Positions 9,068-18,914 of a stretch of DNA of 64,000 nt are shown one piece after another. The notes beneath the pieces are model-generated. The model was not told the origin of the DNA. It worked only from the letters and a program-made list of their open reading frames with translations, and made no database searches. Source of the stretch: Roseovarius sp. THAF27. Lineage in GTDB: Bacteria; Pseudomonadota; Alphaproteobacteria; Rhodobacterales; Rhodobacteraceae. A program made the translations under genes and the position numbers. Each line of letters starts with the position of its first letter. Position 1 is the stretch's first letter. The stretch covers positions 2,108,001-2,172,000 of the forward strand of contig NZ_CP045393.1 of assembly GCF_009363655.1 (NCBI RefSeq), read 5' to 3'.

Positions 9068-10144
9068 ATGACCGGCGTTCTGGCCAGCCAGCAACTCGAA
9101 ACGATGATCCAGGACGGTAGCCTTGCGGCGCAGCCCGCGGTCCTGTCCGATCAGATACAGCCCGCCTCGCTGGATTTGCGCCTTGGATCGGTCGCGTACC
9201 GGGTGCGCGCCTCGTTCCTGGCAGGCGCCGGCGCCAAGGTCGCAGACAGGTTGCAGGAATTCGAAATGCACCGGATCGACCTGACCGATGGTGCGGTCCT
9301 CGAAAAGGGCTGTGTCTATGTCGTGCCCCTGATGGAAAGCCTGGATTTGCCCTCGGATATTCACGCCGTGGCGAATGCAAAGTCTTCGACCGGACGACTT
9401 GACCTGCTGACCCGGACCATCACCGATGGCGGCGAGGAATTCGACCGGGTCACTGCCGGCTATTCCGGCCCGCTCTATGCCGAGATATGTCCGCGCTCGT
9501 TCTCGGTGCTTGTCCGTCCGGGGATGCGCTTGAACCAGATCCGGTTCAGGGCGGGACAGGCCGTGCTGAACGATGCGGCCCTGAGTGCCCTTCATGCCCA
9601 AAGCCCCTTGGTCGACGGTCCGCCGGTGATCAGCGACGGGCTGGGCTTTTCGGTGGACCTGAAGCCGGCGGAAGGCACCCTGGTCGGGTACCGTGCCAAG
9701 CCCCACACCGGGGTCATCGATCTTGACAATATCGCCGGCTACGCGCCCGCCGACTATTGGGAAGAAGTCCACAGCAATACGGGGCGGATCATCCTGGATC
9801 CCGGTGCGTTCTACATACTCGTCAGCCGTGAAGCGGTGCACATCCCGCCATCCTATGCCGCCGAAATGGCCCCCTACCTTGCCATGGTGGGTGAATTCCG
9901 GGTGCATTACGCCGGTTTTTTCGATCCCGGATTCGGACATGACGCGGCGGGAGGTGCCGGTTCACGCGGCGTTCTGGAAGTACGCTGTCACGAGGCCCCT
10001 TTCGTGCTGGAGCACGGGCAGATCGTGGGTCGGCTGGTCTACGAGCAGATGGACGAAGTGCCACAGCAACTTTATGGCGCGGGAATAGCCTCGAACTACC
10101 AGGGACAGGGCCTCAAGCTGTCAAAGCACTTCCGCGCCGCCTAA
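9068..10144 (+). CDS. dcd: 2'-deoxycytidine 5'-triphosphate deaminase (double-length form)
   Basis: A 358-residue member of the dCTP deaminase/dUTPase superfamily, about twice the length of E. coli Dcd. The active-site segment ANAKSSTGRLDLLTR lies in the first half, and a second, more divergent copy of the fold occupies the C-terminal half. This long form is the usual annotated dCTP deaminase in Rhodobacterales and supplies dUTP for dTMP synthesis. The ATG at 9068 is chosen over an upstream extension because it has AGGCAGGA before it and starts the conserved region. Its stop codon is part of the palindromic element at 10142-10192. Confidence 0.88.
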   Translation: MTGVLASQQLETMIQDGSLAAQPAVLSDQIQPASLDLRLGSVAYRVRASFLAGAGAKVADRLQEFEMHRIDLTDGAVLEKGCVYVVPLMESLDLPSDIHAVANAKSSTGRLDLLTRTITDGGEEFDRVTAGYSGPLYAEICPRSFSVLVRPGMRLNQIRFRAGQAVLNDAALSALHAQSPLVDGPPVISDGLGFSVDLKPAEGTLVGYRAKPHTGVIDLDNIAGYAPADYWEEVHSNTGRIILDPGAFYILVSREAVHIPPSYAAEMAPYLAMVGEFRVHYAGFFDPGFGHDAAGGAGSRGVLEVRCHEAPFVLEHGQIVGRLVYEQMDEVPQQLYGAGIASNYQGQGLKLSKHFRAA

Positions 10145-10192
10145 AGCGTTTCGCCCTTCGCTGATGACTCAGGTAAATGGCGAAACGATTTA
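10142..10192. repeat. Palindromic intergenic element, copy A
   Basis: Two 14-base arms, TAAAGCGTTTCGCC (10142-10155) and GGCGAAACGATTTA (10179-10192), pair with a single mismatch around a 23-base loop. The loop contains CGCTGATGACTCAGGT, 15 of whose 16 bases recur in inverted orientation at 22726-22741. The element lies exactly between convergent genes and provides the stop codons of both: TAA of the deaminase at its left end and TAA of the minus-strand gene at its right end. It could act as a bidirectional terminator. Confidence 0.75.
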
Positions 10193-10414
10193 GAAACGGC
10201 CGATCTTGCGGGCCACGCGCATGGACTGTCTCATGCGCTTCTGCGTCTCTGCCGTCTGCTGTTTCTGCTGGCCGTTCGACGTGCCCTGCCCTTTGGACGA
10301 AGCGTTCTTGGCATCCCGCTGCGAAAATCTGTTGATCCCGGCATTGACCCCGCCGCGGATCAGGCGGTTCATGACCATCCGAATGACCATGTTGATGATG
10401 CGGTTGGCGTTCAT
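10190..10414 (-). CDS. Conserved small basic protein of unknown function
   Basis: A 74-residue protein with a clear ribosome-binding site (TTGAGGAG) before its ATG. The N-terminal part MNANRIINMVIRMVMNRLI looks like an amphipathic or membrane-associated helix rich in Met, Ile and Arg; the middle is Gly/Gln/Ser-rich and probably disordered; the C-terminus is Arg-rich. I do not recognise a family. It lies on the same strand downstream of scpB with an 83-base gap and may be read from the same transcript. Confidence 0.6.
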   Translation of the reverse strand: MNANRIINMVIRMVMNRLIRGGVNAGINRFSQRDAKNASSKGQGTSNGQQKQQTAETQKRMRQSMRVARKIGRF

Positions 10415-10497
10415 TGCGCGCTCCTCAAGTACCTGCTTGATTGGGATATAACACGCGATAATGAAGTTTTCAGGGCAAATCCGGAAATTTAGCCGGG

Positions 10498-11169
10498 TCA
10501 GTCCTCGAAAAGTTCGCTTTGACCTTCTTCAGTCTCTTCCGACAGGTCCTCGTCGCCTTCCCCCATTTGGGGCATCTCGCCGGGCGGTGGCCGGTTTTCC
10601 AGAAGGCCCGCGGCGCGCAGTTCCTTCAGACCGGGCAGATCGCGCGCGTTTTCCAGGCCGAAGTGATCCAGGAAATGCTGGGTCACGACAAAGGTCACGG
10701 GCCGGCCCGGTGTCATCTTGCGACGCCCGAACCGGATCCACTCCATTTCCAGCAGCTGGTCGACCGTGCCGCGACTGACGCTGACACCACGGATTTCTTC
10801 GATCTCGGCGCGGGTGACAGGTTGGTGATAGGCGATGATGGCCAGTGTCTCGATCGCGGCGCGGCTGAGCTTCCGGGTCTCGACCGTTTCCTTTTGCATC
10901 AGGAAGCCGAGGTCGGCTGCGGTACGCATGGCCCAAGCATCGCCCACCTTCACCAGATGCACGCCGCGCCCTTCGTAGCGCTTGCGCAGGTGCACCAGGG
11001 CTTCGGCGGCATCGCAGCCGTGGGGCATCCGGGCTTCGATCTCCTTTGCGGAAATCGGCTCGGCGGTGGCAAACAGGATCGCTTCGCACATGCGTTCCTG
11101 CTCCGCCATGGGCGGCGCCTCGAAAAGGCTTTCATTCTGCGGCGCTTCGTTCTCGATCCCGTCAGACAT
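10498..11169 (-). CDS. scpB: Segregation and condensation protein B
   Basis: A 223-residue winged-helix protein, the small kleisin-associated subunit of the SMC-ScpAB condensin. The ILFATAEPIS start of the conserved domain and the stretch TLAIIAYHQPVTRAEIEEIRGVS are typical. The last 40 residues are acidic and variable. It starts three bases after the scpA stop, so expression is coupled. Confidence 0.95.
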   Translation of the reverse strand: MSDGIENEAPQNESLFEAPPMAEQERMCEAILFATAEPISAKEIEARMPHGCDAAEALVHLRKRYEGRGVHLVKVGDAWAMRTAADLGFLMQKETVETRKLSRAAIETLAIIAYHQPVTRAEIEEIRGVSVSRGTVDQLLEMEWIRFGRRKMTPGRPVTFVVTQHFLDHFGLENARDLPGLKELRAAGLLENRPPPGEMPQMGEGDEDLSEETEEGQSELFED

Positions 11170-11172
11170 GCG

Positions 11173-11961
11173 CTATCCCTTTCGCCGCAATTCCAGCGGA
11201 GCGAAAACCTCGGACTGGCGCAGTTCTACCTTGCCTTCCTTCGTCAGCTCCAGGGCCGCGGCAAAGGTCGACGCCGTGGCAGAGCGCCGGCGTCCTGGAT
11301 CGGAGGTAAAACCCTCCGGCAGGTAGGACGCGATATCGGTCCATGTGCCTGCGAACCCGATCAGCCCCCGCATTCGGTCAAGCGCCTGTTCCAGGGTGAA
11401 CAGCGCTTCGCGGTCGAACGCGTAGGGCCGAAACTCATCCCGGGTGCGGATCCGCGCGTAGCCTTGCATGAGGTCGAGAAGCGTGGCGGTGTATTGCACG
11501 CGACGAATGCGGGTCACGTCCTCGGGCAGGCCACGGGCAAAGAAGTCGCGTCCCAACTGGTCGCGCCCCATCAGCCTGGCTGACGCCTCGCGCATAGCTT
11601 GCAGGCGTTCCAGCTGGAACGCCAGGTGCGCGGCCAGCTCTTCGCCCGACGGGCCTTCTTCGGCGGGATCGGGTGGAAGAAGAAGCCGAGATTTGAGGAA
11701 TGCGAGCCAGGCCGCCATCACCAGATAATCCGCGGCCAATTCCAGGCGCAGCGCCTTGGCACGTTCGACAAATGCCAAATATTGCTCGGCCAGTTGCAGA
11801 ACGGATATCTTGCGCAGGTCAACCTTCTGCGTGCGACTGAGCGTAAGCAGAAGGTCGAGCGGCCCCTCGTAGCCGTCGACGTCCACGATCAGCGCTTCGG
11901 CCGCCATGCGGTCGCTTACGCTCTCGATCTTATCTGTTTCCTCGAACGCGTCTTCAGACAT
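11173..11961 (-). CDS. scpA: Segregation and condensation protein A (kleisin)
   Basis: A 262-residue kleisin that bridges SMC heads in the condensin complex. The domain opens with VDGYEGPLDLLLTLSRTQKVDL, followed by LAADYLVMAAWLAFLKSRLLLP, both diagnostic of ScpA. The C-terminal winged helix is present (SATASTFAAALELTKEGKVELRQ as the recognisable stretch, in part). Its start overlaps the end of nagZ by eight bases. The gene order argS, SPOR, nagZ, scpA, scpB is common in Rhodobacterales. Confidence 0.95.
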   Translation of the reverse strand: MSEDAFEETDKIESVSDRMAAEALIVDVDGYEGPLDLLLTLSRTQKVDLRKISVLQLAEQYLAFVERAKALRLELAADYLVMAAWLAFLKSRLLLPPDPAEEGPSGEELAAHLAFQLERLQAMREASARLMGRDQLGRDFFARGLPEDVTRIRRVQYTATLLDLMQGYARIRTRDEFRPYAFDREALFTLEQALDRMRGLIGFAGTWTDIASYLPEGFTSDPGRRRSATASTFAAALELTKEGKVELRQSEVFAPLELRRKG

Positions 11962-12961
11962 TGCCCCGACCGTGTAGCAGTTCGGTCAGCTTTGCCTCAA
12001 GCGCGGGAATGTCAACCTCGGCCGGGCCTTTTCGAGCGGCAAGCGCTGCATCGGCCCGACGGCGTGCGTCGCCTTCAAGCGAGCCGGAGGCCCCGGCGAC
12101 AGCGGTCATCTCGTCAAATTCGCCGTTGCAATGAAGGACCACGTCACAGCCAGCCGCGAGCGACTGCCGGGAAAGTTCGGCCAGGTCGCCCTTGAGCGCC
12201 TTCATCGAGATATCGTCCGTCATGATCAGCCCGTCAAAGCCGATGCGGTCGCGAATGACGCGCATCATTTCGGGCGAGGTCGTGGCGGGACGCGTGTCGC
12301 AGGCCGTATAGACAAGATGTGCAGTCATTCCCATGGGCAGGTCATTCAACGCTGCGAACGGCCGAAAGTCGGTATCAGAAAGCGTTTCGAAATCCGTCTC
12401 GACGACAGGCAGGTCAAGGTGGCTGTCAACCTGGGCTCGGCCGTGACCGGGGATGTGCTTGACGATCGGCAATACGCCACCGTCCAGAAGACCATTCGCC
12501 ACCGCACGGCCAACCTTCGCCACCGTATCGGCACTATGTCCATAACATCTGTTTTTCAGGAATGGATGCGTTTGCCGTGTCGCGATGTCGACAAGAGGTG
12601 CACAGTTGGAGTCTACCCCCAATTCCAGCAGTTCATGCGCGATGATCCGGTAGCGAGCGTACATCGCGTCCTCGGCACGCGAACCGGCAAGCTGTACCTG
12701 TTCCAACGGTGGCAACCACTCGCGCCAGACCGGACCGCGCAGGCGCTGAACGCGTCCCCCTTCCTGGTCAATCAGGATCGGGGCCTCGTGGCCGGCCGCC
12801 TTGCGCAAGCTGTCGCACAGAGCGCGCACTTGGTCCGGGGTCTCGATATTGCGTGCAAAAAGAATGAAACCGAAGGGCCGCGCCTCTTTGAAAAGCGCCG
12901 CCTCTTCCACTGTCAGTTCCGTACCGGCCACGCCCAGGATCGTGGCGCTAAGCGAAGTCAA
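11954..12961 (-). CDS. nagZ: Beta-N-acetylhexosaminidase NagZ
   Basis: A 335-residue glycoside hydrolase family 3 enzyme that removes GlcNAc from anhydro-muropeptides during cell-wall recycling. It has the loop IDQEGGRVQRLRGP, the catalytic acid/base motif KHIPGHGRAQVDSH and the nucleophile segment MTDDISM. The start is read as TTG at 12961, overlapping the TGA of the SPOR gene by four bases (TTGA); a longer open frame upstream runs through the SPOR gene and lacks NagZ homology. Confidence 0.93.
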   Translation of the reverse strand: MTSLSATILGVAGTELTVEEAALFKEARPFGFILFARNIETPDQVRALCDSLRKAAGHEAPILIDQEGGRVQRLRGPVWREWLPPLEQVQLAGSRAEDAMYARYRIIAHELLELGVDSNCAPLVDIATRQTHPFLKNRCYGHSADTVAKVGRAVANGLLDGGVLPIVKHIPGHGRAQVDSHLDLPVVETDFETLSDTDFRPFAALNDLPMGMTAHLVYTACDTRPATTSPEMMRVIRDRIGFDGLIMTDDISMKALKGDLAELSRQSLAAGCDVVLHCNGEFDEMTAVAGASGSLEGDARRRADAALAARKGPAEVDIPALEAKLTELLHGRGNV

Positions 12962-13944
12962 CGCGTCACCACCGGGATGCAATCGGCCTTCTCCGCGACC
13001 AAGGCCGAGCAAAAGCGCCGAGCGTCGCTGAGATCTGTGAAGCCCATTGCCCGCAGGCGGTAGAAAGTCCGCCCTCCGCTTTGCGCTTTCTGAATCACGC
13101 GCTGCTTGGCGTCCAGGTATTCCGAGAACCGCTTGGAGAGTTTGGCCCATTCCTGTTCCGCGACCGCGGCACTTTCGAACGCACCAAGCTGTGCCATGCG
13201 GGTGCCGACCGGAATGCTGTCGGGATCCACTTCCGGTGCGGCTGCCGCTTGGGCCGCGACACTTGCAGCAACGGCATCCTCGACACTTGCCAGCTGGACC
13301 GGGCGTGCCTTGGGACGAAGAGAGCGGCCAAGGCCCTCGGAGGACAGAGCCGCGGTGCGCTCGGACTCAGGCTCGGCTTCCTGTTCGGCTGACGCTTCGG
13401 CGTCGTTGTCGGAGCTTTCGGTCGACGCCAGGGGCGTCATCGGCTCCACGCCTTCGGACAATTCATCGGCCAGCGTGTTCAGAGCCGCCAGCGTCGCCGC
13501 GTCTTCGTCGGACTCGACTGCATCCTGGGCCTCTGCCCGGGGTGACACCTCGTCGGCGGCGTCAGCAGGCGCGTCGGCGGAAGCGGCGACCCTCAATTCC
13601 GATTGCGGCGTGTCTTCAAGGCTTAGCGTCAGCGGTTCGGGTGCCAACACGAGACGGTCGGCCGGTTTGGCAGCAGAGCCGTCCGCGGCCACGCCGTTCA
13701 CCGCGAGGCCCTGATGTTCGGCGGTCGCACCGCCCGGGTCCTTGGGCTGAATGCGCATCGGACCTTCGGCAGCGCGAACGACAGGTACGCCGCTGACATC
13801 GCGCACAAGAATCTTGTAGCCCCAGACCCCGATACCGACCACGAGAGCCAAAGAGATAGCAGCCCCTGCCATATTGGTGAGTTTCTGGAATGATATCCGC
13901 CGATTGCCCCCCATATCGCCGGGGGTACCCTGCATCTGTGCCAT
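12958..13944 (-). CDS. SPOR-domain membrane protein
   Basis: A 328-residue bitopic protein: a cytoplasmic N-terminus of about 28 residues, one transmembrane helix (near residues 29-47, AGAAISLALVVGIGVWGY), a long acidic Ala/Ser/Glu-rich linker, and a C-terminal SPOR domain (MAQLGAFESAAVAEQEWAKL ... GRTFYRLRAMGF). SPOR domains bind denuded septal peptidoglycan, so the protein probably acts at the division site. It lies between argS and nagZ on one strand, and its stop overlaps the nagZ start. Confidence 0.9.
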   Translation of the reverse strand: MAQMQGTPGDMGGNRRISFQKLTNMAGAAISLALVVGIGVWGYKILVRDVSGVPVVRAAEGPMRIQPKDPGGATAEHQGLAVNGVAADGSAAKPADRLVLAPEPLTLSLEDTPQSELRVAASADAPADAADEVSPRAEAQDAVESDEDAATLAALNTLADELSEGVEPMTPLASTESSDNDAEASAEQEAEPESERTAALSSEGLGRSLRPKARPVQLASVEDAVAASVAAQAAAAPEVDPDSIPVGTRMAQLGAFESAAVAEQEWAKLSKRFSEYLDAKQRVIQKAQSGGRTFYRLRAMGFTDLSDARRFCSALVAEKADCIPVVTR

Positions 13945-14022
13945 TGCTCGCCTCGCTACCTCCGGCGATACTTGGCCGCCGGCTTGGATTACTGCCTGAT
14001 CCCCGGTGCGGGCGCGGTTTTT

Positions 14023-15768
14023 CTACCGCATTTCTTCGACCGGGGTTACACCCAAGATACCAAGACCGGCGGAAATAACAACGGTTACGGCTCGTGCCAA
14101 GGCGATTTTCGCCTGAGACCCGGCTGTATCGGCCTCTTCGAGGAAACGCAGCTCTGGCACGTCGTTGCCGCGGTTCCAAAGGCTGTGCAGGTCGCTGGCA
14201 AGATCGTAGAGATAAAAGGCCACACGGTGCGGCTCGTTCGTGCGTCCGGCGATTTCAACAAGACGCGGCCACTCGGCCAGCTTCTTGGCCACGGCAAGCT
14301 GTGCCGTGTCGCGCAGCACCGAAAGATCCGCCGCGGCGAGCGTCGCGTCGTCGACCTCGATACCGGCCTCGCGCGCCTTGCGCATCACCGATGAGATCCT
14401 GGCATAGGCGTACTGGACATAGAAGACCGGGTTTTCCTTGGATTGCTCCAGAACCTTGTCGAAGTCGAAGTCGAGCGGGGCGTCGTTCTTGCGGGTCAGC
14501 ATCACGAAGCGGGTCACATCCGCGCCTACCTGATCGACCACATCGCGCAGGGTCACGAAGGTCCCTGCCCGTTTCGACATCTTGAACGGCTGGCCGTCCT
14601 TGTAGAGCTTGACCAGCTGGGTCAGCTTGATGTCGAGCGGCACCCGCCCGTCCGTCAGCGCGCTCACCGCTGCTTTCATCCGCTTGACATAACCGCCGTG
14701 ATCGGCGCCGAACACGTCGATCAGCGCATCGAACCCGCGTTCGACCTTATCGTAGTGATAGGCAATGTCCGGCGCAAAATAGGTCCAGTCCCCGTCGGAC
14801 TTCTTGACCGGGCGATCCACGTCATCGCCATGCGCGGTGGACTTGAACAGCGTCTGTTCTCGCGGCTCCCAATCTTCGGGCTTCTTGCCCTTGGGTGGCT
14901 CCAACACGCCTTCGTAGATCAAGCCCTTCGAGTGCAGAGCATCGAGCGCCTGCTCGATCCGGCCGGTGCCGTAGAGGGATTTTTCGCTGTAGAACACATC
15001 CATCTGCACGCCGAGTGCGTCTAGGTCCTCGCGGATCAGCGCCATCATGGCGTCAGTGGCGAAATCGCGCACGTCGGCCAACCACACGTCCTCGGGCTGG
15101 CCCACGTAGTCGTCGCCGACCTTTTCCTTCAGCGCCTCGCCCACAGGCACGAGGTAGTCACCCGGATAACTGCCGTCCTCGAAGGCGATCTCTTGCCCGT
15201 GCGCTTCGAGGTAGCGCAGGTAAACGGAGCGGGCGAGGACACCCACCTGGGCGCCACCGTCATTGATGTAATACTCGCGGGTGACCTCGTAGCCGACATA
15301 ATCTAGCAGGCTGGCCAGGGCATCGCCAAAGACGGCGCCACGCGTGTGGCCAACGTGCAGGGGGCCTGTGGGGTTGGCCGACACGTACTCGACGTTGACG
15401 CGCTTGCCCTTGCCCAGTTCCGAGCGCCCGTAGGCCTCTCCGCCCTGAAGCGCGGCGCGCACAACGTCCTGCCAGAGCGAGTTGGCCAGACGCAGGTTCA
15501 AAAATCCCGGACCGGCGACCTCGGCAGATTCAATACGGTCGTCGGCCGCCAGCAAAGTCGCGAGTTTCTCGGCGATATCGCGCGGTTTTTGACCTGACGG
15601 CTTGGCAAGAACCATGGCCGCGTTGGTCGCCATGTCGCCATGCGCGGCATCCCGAGGCGGCTCGACGGTCACATTCGCCATGTCCAGGTCATCCGGCAAT
15701 TCGCCCCTGCTCTGCATCGTATCAAGGGCGGCAAGGACGCTGGCGCGGATCTCGGTAAACAGGTTCAT
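14023..15768 (-). CDS. argS: Arginyl-tRNA synthetase
   Basis: A 581-residue class I aminoacyl-tRNA synthetase. It has the N-terminal Add1 domain, the HIGH-type motif in [13 protein letters not shown], the KMSK-type motif (PFKMSKRAG) and the C-terminal DALR anticodon-binding domain with [10 protein letters not shown] and [12 protein letters not shown]. It is the first gene of the argS-SPOR-nagZ-scpA-scpB unit. The start at 15768 fits the family length. Confidence 0.97.
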   Translation of the reverse strand: MNLFTEIRASVLAALDTMQSRGELPDDLDMANVTVEPPRDAAHGDMATNAAMVLAKPSGQKPRDIAEKLATLLAADDRIESAEVAGPGFLNLRLANSLWQDVVRAALQGGEAYGRSELGKGKRVNVEYVSANPTGPLHVGHTRGAVFGDALASLLDYVGYEVTREYYINDGGAQVGVLARSVYLRYLEAHGQEIAFEDGSYPGDYLVPVGEALKEKVGDDYVGQPEDVWLADVRDFATDAMMALIREDLDALGVQMDVFYSEKSLYGTGRIEQALDALHSKGLIYEGVLEPPKGKKPEDWEPREQTLFKSTAHGDDVDRPVKKSDGDWTYFAPDIAYHYDKVERGFDALIDVFGADHGGYVKRMKAAVSALTDGRVPLDIKLTQLVKLYKDGQPFKMSKRAGTFVTLRDVVDQVGADVTRFVMLTRKNDAPLDFDFDKVLEQSKENPVFYVQYAYARISSVMRKAREAGIEVDDATLAAADLSVLRDTAQLAVAKKLAEWPRLVEIAGRTNEPHRVAFYLYDLASDLHSLWNRGNDVPELRFLEEADTAGSQAKIALARAVTVVISAGLGILGVTPVEEMR

Positions 15769-15831
15769 CGGATAATCCTTCGTTTCCGCGCCGGTTTATC
15801 ACCAGAACCGGCCACGTCAATCCGCGCGGGT

Positions 15832-17664
15832 CTATGCAGACGCCGACGCGGCGGCCCTTTCCTCTCGCGCCGGGCCAAGCCAGATGAGTTTGAACTCGCC
15901 CTCGCTCTCGACCTTGGAGGTTTCCGACAGAATGCGCAGTCCGGCGGTTTGGCTGTGGGTCGCCAGCGGAATGCCTCCGTCATTCTGCGACTGCCAGTCT
16001 TCGAAGGTGTAGTCCTCGGTCAGGTTGGTCGCCCGGACTTCCCAACCCTGGACCATTTTGCCGGCCAGTTCGGTATAGCCGCGACCTTGTGCAACGATCC
16101 GGCCGCCCAGCGATGCGGGAAGTTCGTGCCGCTTGCTGTCCTGCTTGGCACGGCCCAGTTGATAGACGTTTTCTCGACCAAATTCGGGTGCCAAGTCGGT
16201 GGCAACGAGCGTGTTGTAGGCATCGTTGTCACTGATCGCGAGCACGACGCCGTATTTCATGATCTCGGCACTATGCTCCGCAGCTTCGGACAACACGTCG
16301 CCGAAAAAGACCGGCAATCCGGCCTCGCGCGCACTTCTCAGGCGCGCTCGGTTGGTGTCGGTGATCAGGATGGGCACCTCGAGCTCTTGCAGTGTCTTCG
16401 CGAAGGAGGTTGCGAACTGTGAGCCCCCGGACAAAAGAACGCCGGGCTGGCCCTTTCCGGCAAGCCCCAGCCATCGCGCCAGCGGAGCGAGCGTGAACCC
16501 GTGCAGAACCACCGTGGCAGCCACCAGCGCAAATGCGAAGGGCGTGAGGAACGCGGCATCCTCGACGCCTTCCGCCACCAGGCGCTCTCCGAAAAGGCCC
16601 GCAACGGCCACGAGAACCACCCCGCGTGGTCCGGTCAGACCCACCAGAAGGCGTTCCCGGAAAGGGATGTTGGTGAAGGCCAGAGAAAACAAGACCGTCA
16701 TCGGGCGTACCAGGAGGATGACCACTGCCACCATCGCAACGGCATTCCAGTTGATGAGGCGCAGGGTTTCCATATCCATGTTGGCGGCGAGCAGAACGAA
16801 TACCCCCGAGACCAGCAGTATCGTCGCATGTTCCTTGAAACGGCGCAGCTCTGTGTAGCTTGGAAGGTTTGCGTTCGCGATCACCACGCCCATCACCGTC
16901 ACCGCCAGCAGCCCGCTTTCGTGAAGGATGTAGTCCGTCAGTGCGAAAATACCCAACAGGATGCTGAAGAGCACCGGCACCTTCATGTATTCCGGCACCT
17001 TACCCCGCCGAAACGCCTCGCTCAGGATCCAGCCGCCTGCCCATCCGAGAACGCCCGCCACCACGATTCCGCGCAGGATCTGCCATGCGGCAAGGCCGAA
17101 ACTGCCTGCGCTTGCGGACACGACGATCACCTCGAAGGCCAGTACAGCCGCCAGTGCGCCGATCGGGTCGTTCACGATGGCTTCCCACTGCAGCAATTGG
17201 GCCGGGCGGCGGTTCAGTCGCGCCTGACGCAATAGTGGCGCGATCACCGTCGGTCCCGTCACGATCATGATGCCACCGAAGACAGCGGAACTTTCCCAAC
17301 TGAGCCCCCCGACATAATGCAGCGCCAGGGCGCTGCCGATCCAGCCTACCGGAGCGCCGAGGAATACTAGCCGTTTGACCCCCTGCTCTGCCCCGCGAAG
17401 CGAATAAAAATCAAGCGTCAGGCCGCCTTCGAACAGGATGATCGCCACCGCGATGGAAATCATGGGGCCCATGAGCGTGCCGATATCGCGCGACGGGTCG
17501 AAAACGCCGAATACAGGACCGGCCAGCAATCCCGCAGCCAGCATAAGGACGATTGCGGGCATCCGCAGGCGCCAGGCGATCCATTGCGCTCCAACGCCGA
17601 GCGCCCCGACCATCGCCACCGCCATGACCGGATCGAGCGCTCCCTCCGTGACGCCTGTCGCCAT
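15832..17664 (-). CDS. Cation:proton antiporter (NhaP/CPA1 type) with C-terminal RCK-like domain
   Basis: A 610-residue inner-membrane protein. About a dozen hydrophobic segments fill residues 10-410 with the antiporter signatures FEGGLTL, VTGPTVIAPLLRQ and EAIVNDPIGA, the last containing the ion-binding Asn-Asp pair. From about residue 415 a cytoplasmic Rossmann-like RCK_N region follows (VLLSGGSQFATSFAKTL, ILITDTNRARL), which probably senses nucleotides. It exchanges Na+ or K+ for H+, a usual need for marine bacteria. It follows dgt by three bases on the same strand. Confidence 0.88.
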   Translation of the reverse strand: MATGVTEGALDPVMAVAMVGALGVGAQWIAWRLRMPAIVLMLAAGLLAGPVFGVFDPSRDIGTLMGPMISIAVAIILFEGGLTLDFYSLRGAEQGVKRLVFLGAPVGWIGSALALHYVGGLSWESSAVFGGIMIVTGPTVIAPLLRQARLNRRPAQLLQWEAIVNDPIGALAAVLAFEVIVVSASAGSFGLAAWQILRGIVVAGVLGWAGGWILSEAFRRGKVPEYMKVPVLFSILLGIFALTDYILHESGLLAVTVMGVVIANANLPSYTELRRFKEHATILLVSGVFVLLAANMDMETLRLINWNAVAMVAVVILLVRPMTVLFSLAFTNIPFRERLLVGLTGPRGVVLVAVAGLFGERLVAEGVEDAAFLTPFAFALVAATVVLHGFTLAPLARWLGLAGKGQPGVLLSGGSQFATSFAKTLQELEVPILITDTNRARLRSAREAGLPVFFGDVLSEAAEHSAEIMKYGVVLAISDNDAYNTLVATDLAPEFGRENVYQLGRAKQDSKRHELPASLGGRIVAQGRGYTELAGKMVQGWEVRATNLTEDYTFEDWQSQNDGGIPLATHSQTAGLRILSETSKVESEGEFKLIWLGPAREERAAASASA

Positions 17665-17667
17665 GCG

Positions 17668-18837
17668 CTATATTCCTTTTCTTTCAGTCATACCGGCGTC
17701 TCCGCCCAACAACCGCGCATGAGCCTCGAGCGCGAAACGGTCCGTCATTCCCGCGATGTAGTCGCTGACCAGCCGCGCCAGTGCCGTCCGGTCCGGGGCA
17801 TCAGCCACGTTTTGGCGCCAGCGCTTCGGAAGAAAGTCGGGATGCGACATGTAGAACGCAAAGAGGTCCTCGACCACTTTTGTAACACGGCTGCGCATCT
17901 CCACCACTTTAGAAGCCCGGTACATCCGCTTGAAAAGGAACGACCTTATCACCTGCAAGTCGGCCCACATCCGGTCGGAAAACCGGATGACCGGACGCCC
18001 GAGGTCACGGACGGCCTGAGGGTCTGGCGGCGCGGCCTGTTGAAGGATGGCGTGAGAGGTCTCGATAACGTCTGTCACCATCACACCGAAGACGCGCCGC
18101 AGCGCCTCGTGGCGACGGCGATACGGATCAAGGCCGGGATATTTCGTGTCGACCTCGCGGTAACAGGCGCCCACAACCGGCAGCTCGGCGATTTCCTGCT
18201 CGGTGAAGAGCCTGGCACGGAGGCCGTCGTGCAGGTCATGATTGTTGTATGCCACGTCATCAGCCAGTGCGGCCACCTGTGCCTCGGCGCTCGCATAGGT
18301 GTGCAGTTCGAGGTCGTGCTTTGCGTTATAGTCCGCAAGCGCATATGGAAGCGCACCCGTCACCGGACCATTATGCTTGGCGATGCCCTCGAGCGTATCC
18401 CAGGTGAGATTGAGCCCATCGAACTCGGCGTAGTGGCGTTCCAGCGACGTGACGATACGGATCGCCTGCGCGTTGTGATCAAAGCCGCCATAATCCGACA
18501 TGAGCCTGTCAAGCGCGTCTTCGCCGGTATGGCCGAATGGCGTGTGGCCCAGGTCATGAGCCAAGGCCACCGCTTCGGTCAGTTCCACGTTAAGCCCGAG
18601 CGCACCCGCAATCGTGCGCGCGACCTGCGCAACCTCGATCGAGTGTGTCAGCCGCGTGCGGAAATAATCGCCCTCATGTTCGACGAAAACCTGAGTTTTG
18701 TGCTTGAGGCGGCGGAAGGCGCTGGAATGGATGATACGATCCCTATCCCTCTGATAACACGACCGAAACGCGCTTTCTTCTTCTGGGTAGAGCCGCGCCC
18801 GAGCGCGCGCCGGGTCCGAGGCATAAGGGGTATGCAT
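17668..18837 (-). CDS. dgt: Deoxyguanosinetriphosphate triphosphohydrolase-like protein
   Basis: A 389-residue HD-domain hydrolase. The metal ligands are visible in RLTHSIEVAQ and AHDLGHTPFGHTGE, and the N-terminus SAFRRLKHKTQVF is typical of the dGTPase-like group. These enzymes split dNTPs to the nucleoside and tripolyphosphate; the alphaproteobacterial version is usually named type 2 dGTPase-like, with broader specificity than E. coli Dgt. It is divergent from the ErpA-like gene, and the antiporter gene follows directly. Confidence 0.93.
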   Translation of the reverse strand: MHTPYASDPARARARLYPEEESAFRSCYQRDRDRIIHSSAFRRLKHKTQVFVEHEGDYFRTRLTHSIEVAQVARTIAGALGLNVELTEAVALAHDLGHTPFGHTGEDALDRLMSDYGGFDHNAQAIRIVTSLERHYAEFDGLNLTWDTLEGIAKHNGPVTGALPYALADYNAKHDLELHTYASAEAQVAALADDVAYNNHDLHDGLRARLFTEQEIAELPVVGACYREVDTKYPGLDPYRRRHEALRRVFGVMVTDVIETSHAILQQAAPPDPQAVRDLGRPVIRFSDRMWADLQVIRSFLFKRMYRASKVVEMRSRVTKVVEDLFAFYMSHPDFLPKRWRQNVADAPDRTALARLVSDYIAGMTDRFALEAHARLLGGDAGMTERKGI

Positions 18838-18914
18838 CGCCTGTTTCCTTGTCGTCCTGTCCCAGCGTTCGTATATTCGATGATGAACTGCAAAGAAACC
18901 TCGAGGATCGCCAG

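Noticed and set aside
14443..15024. Plus-strand open frame of 193 codons opposite argS
   Set aside because: Antisense to a clear argS; composition is what a reverse frame of a GC-rich gene would give.
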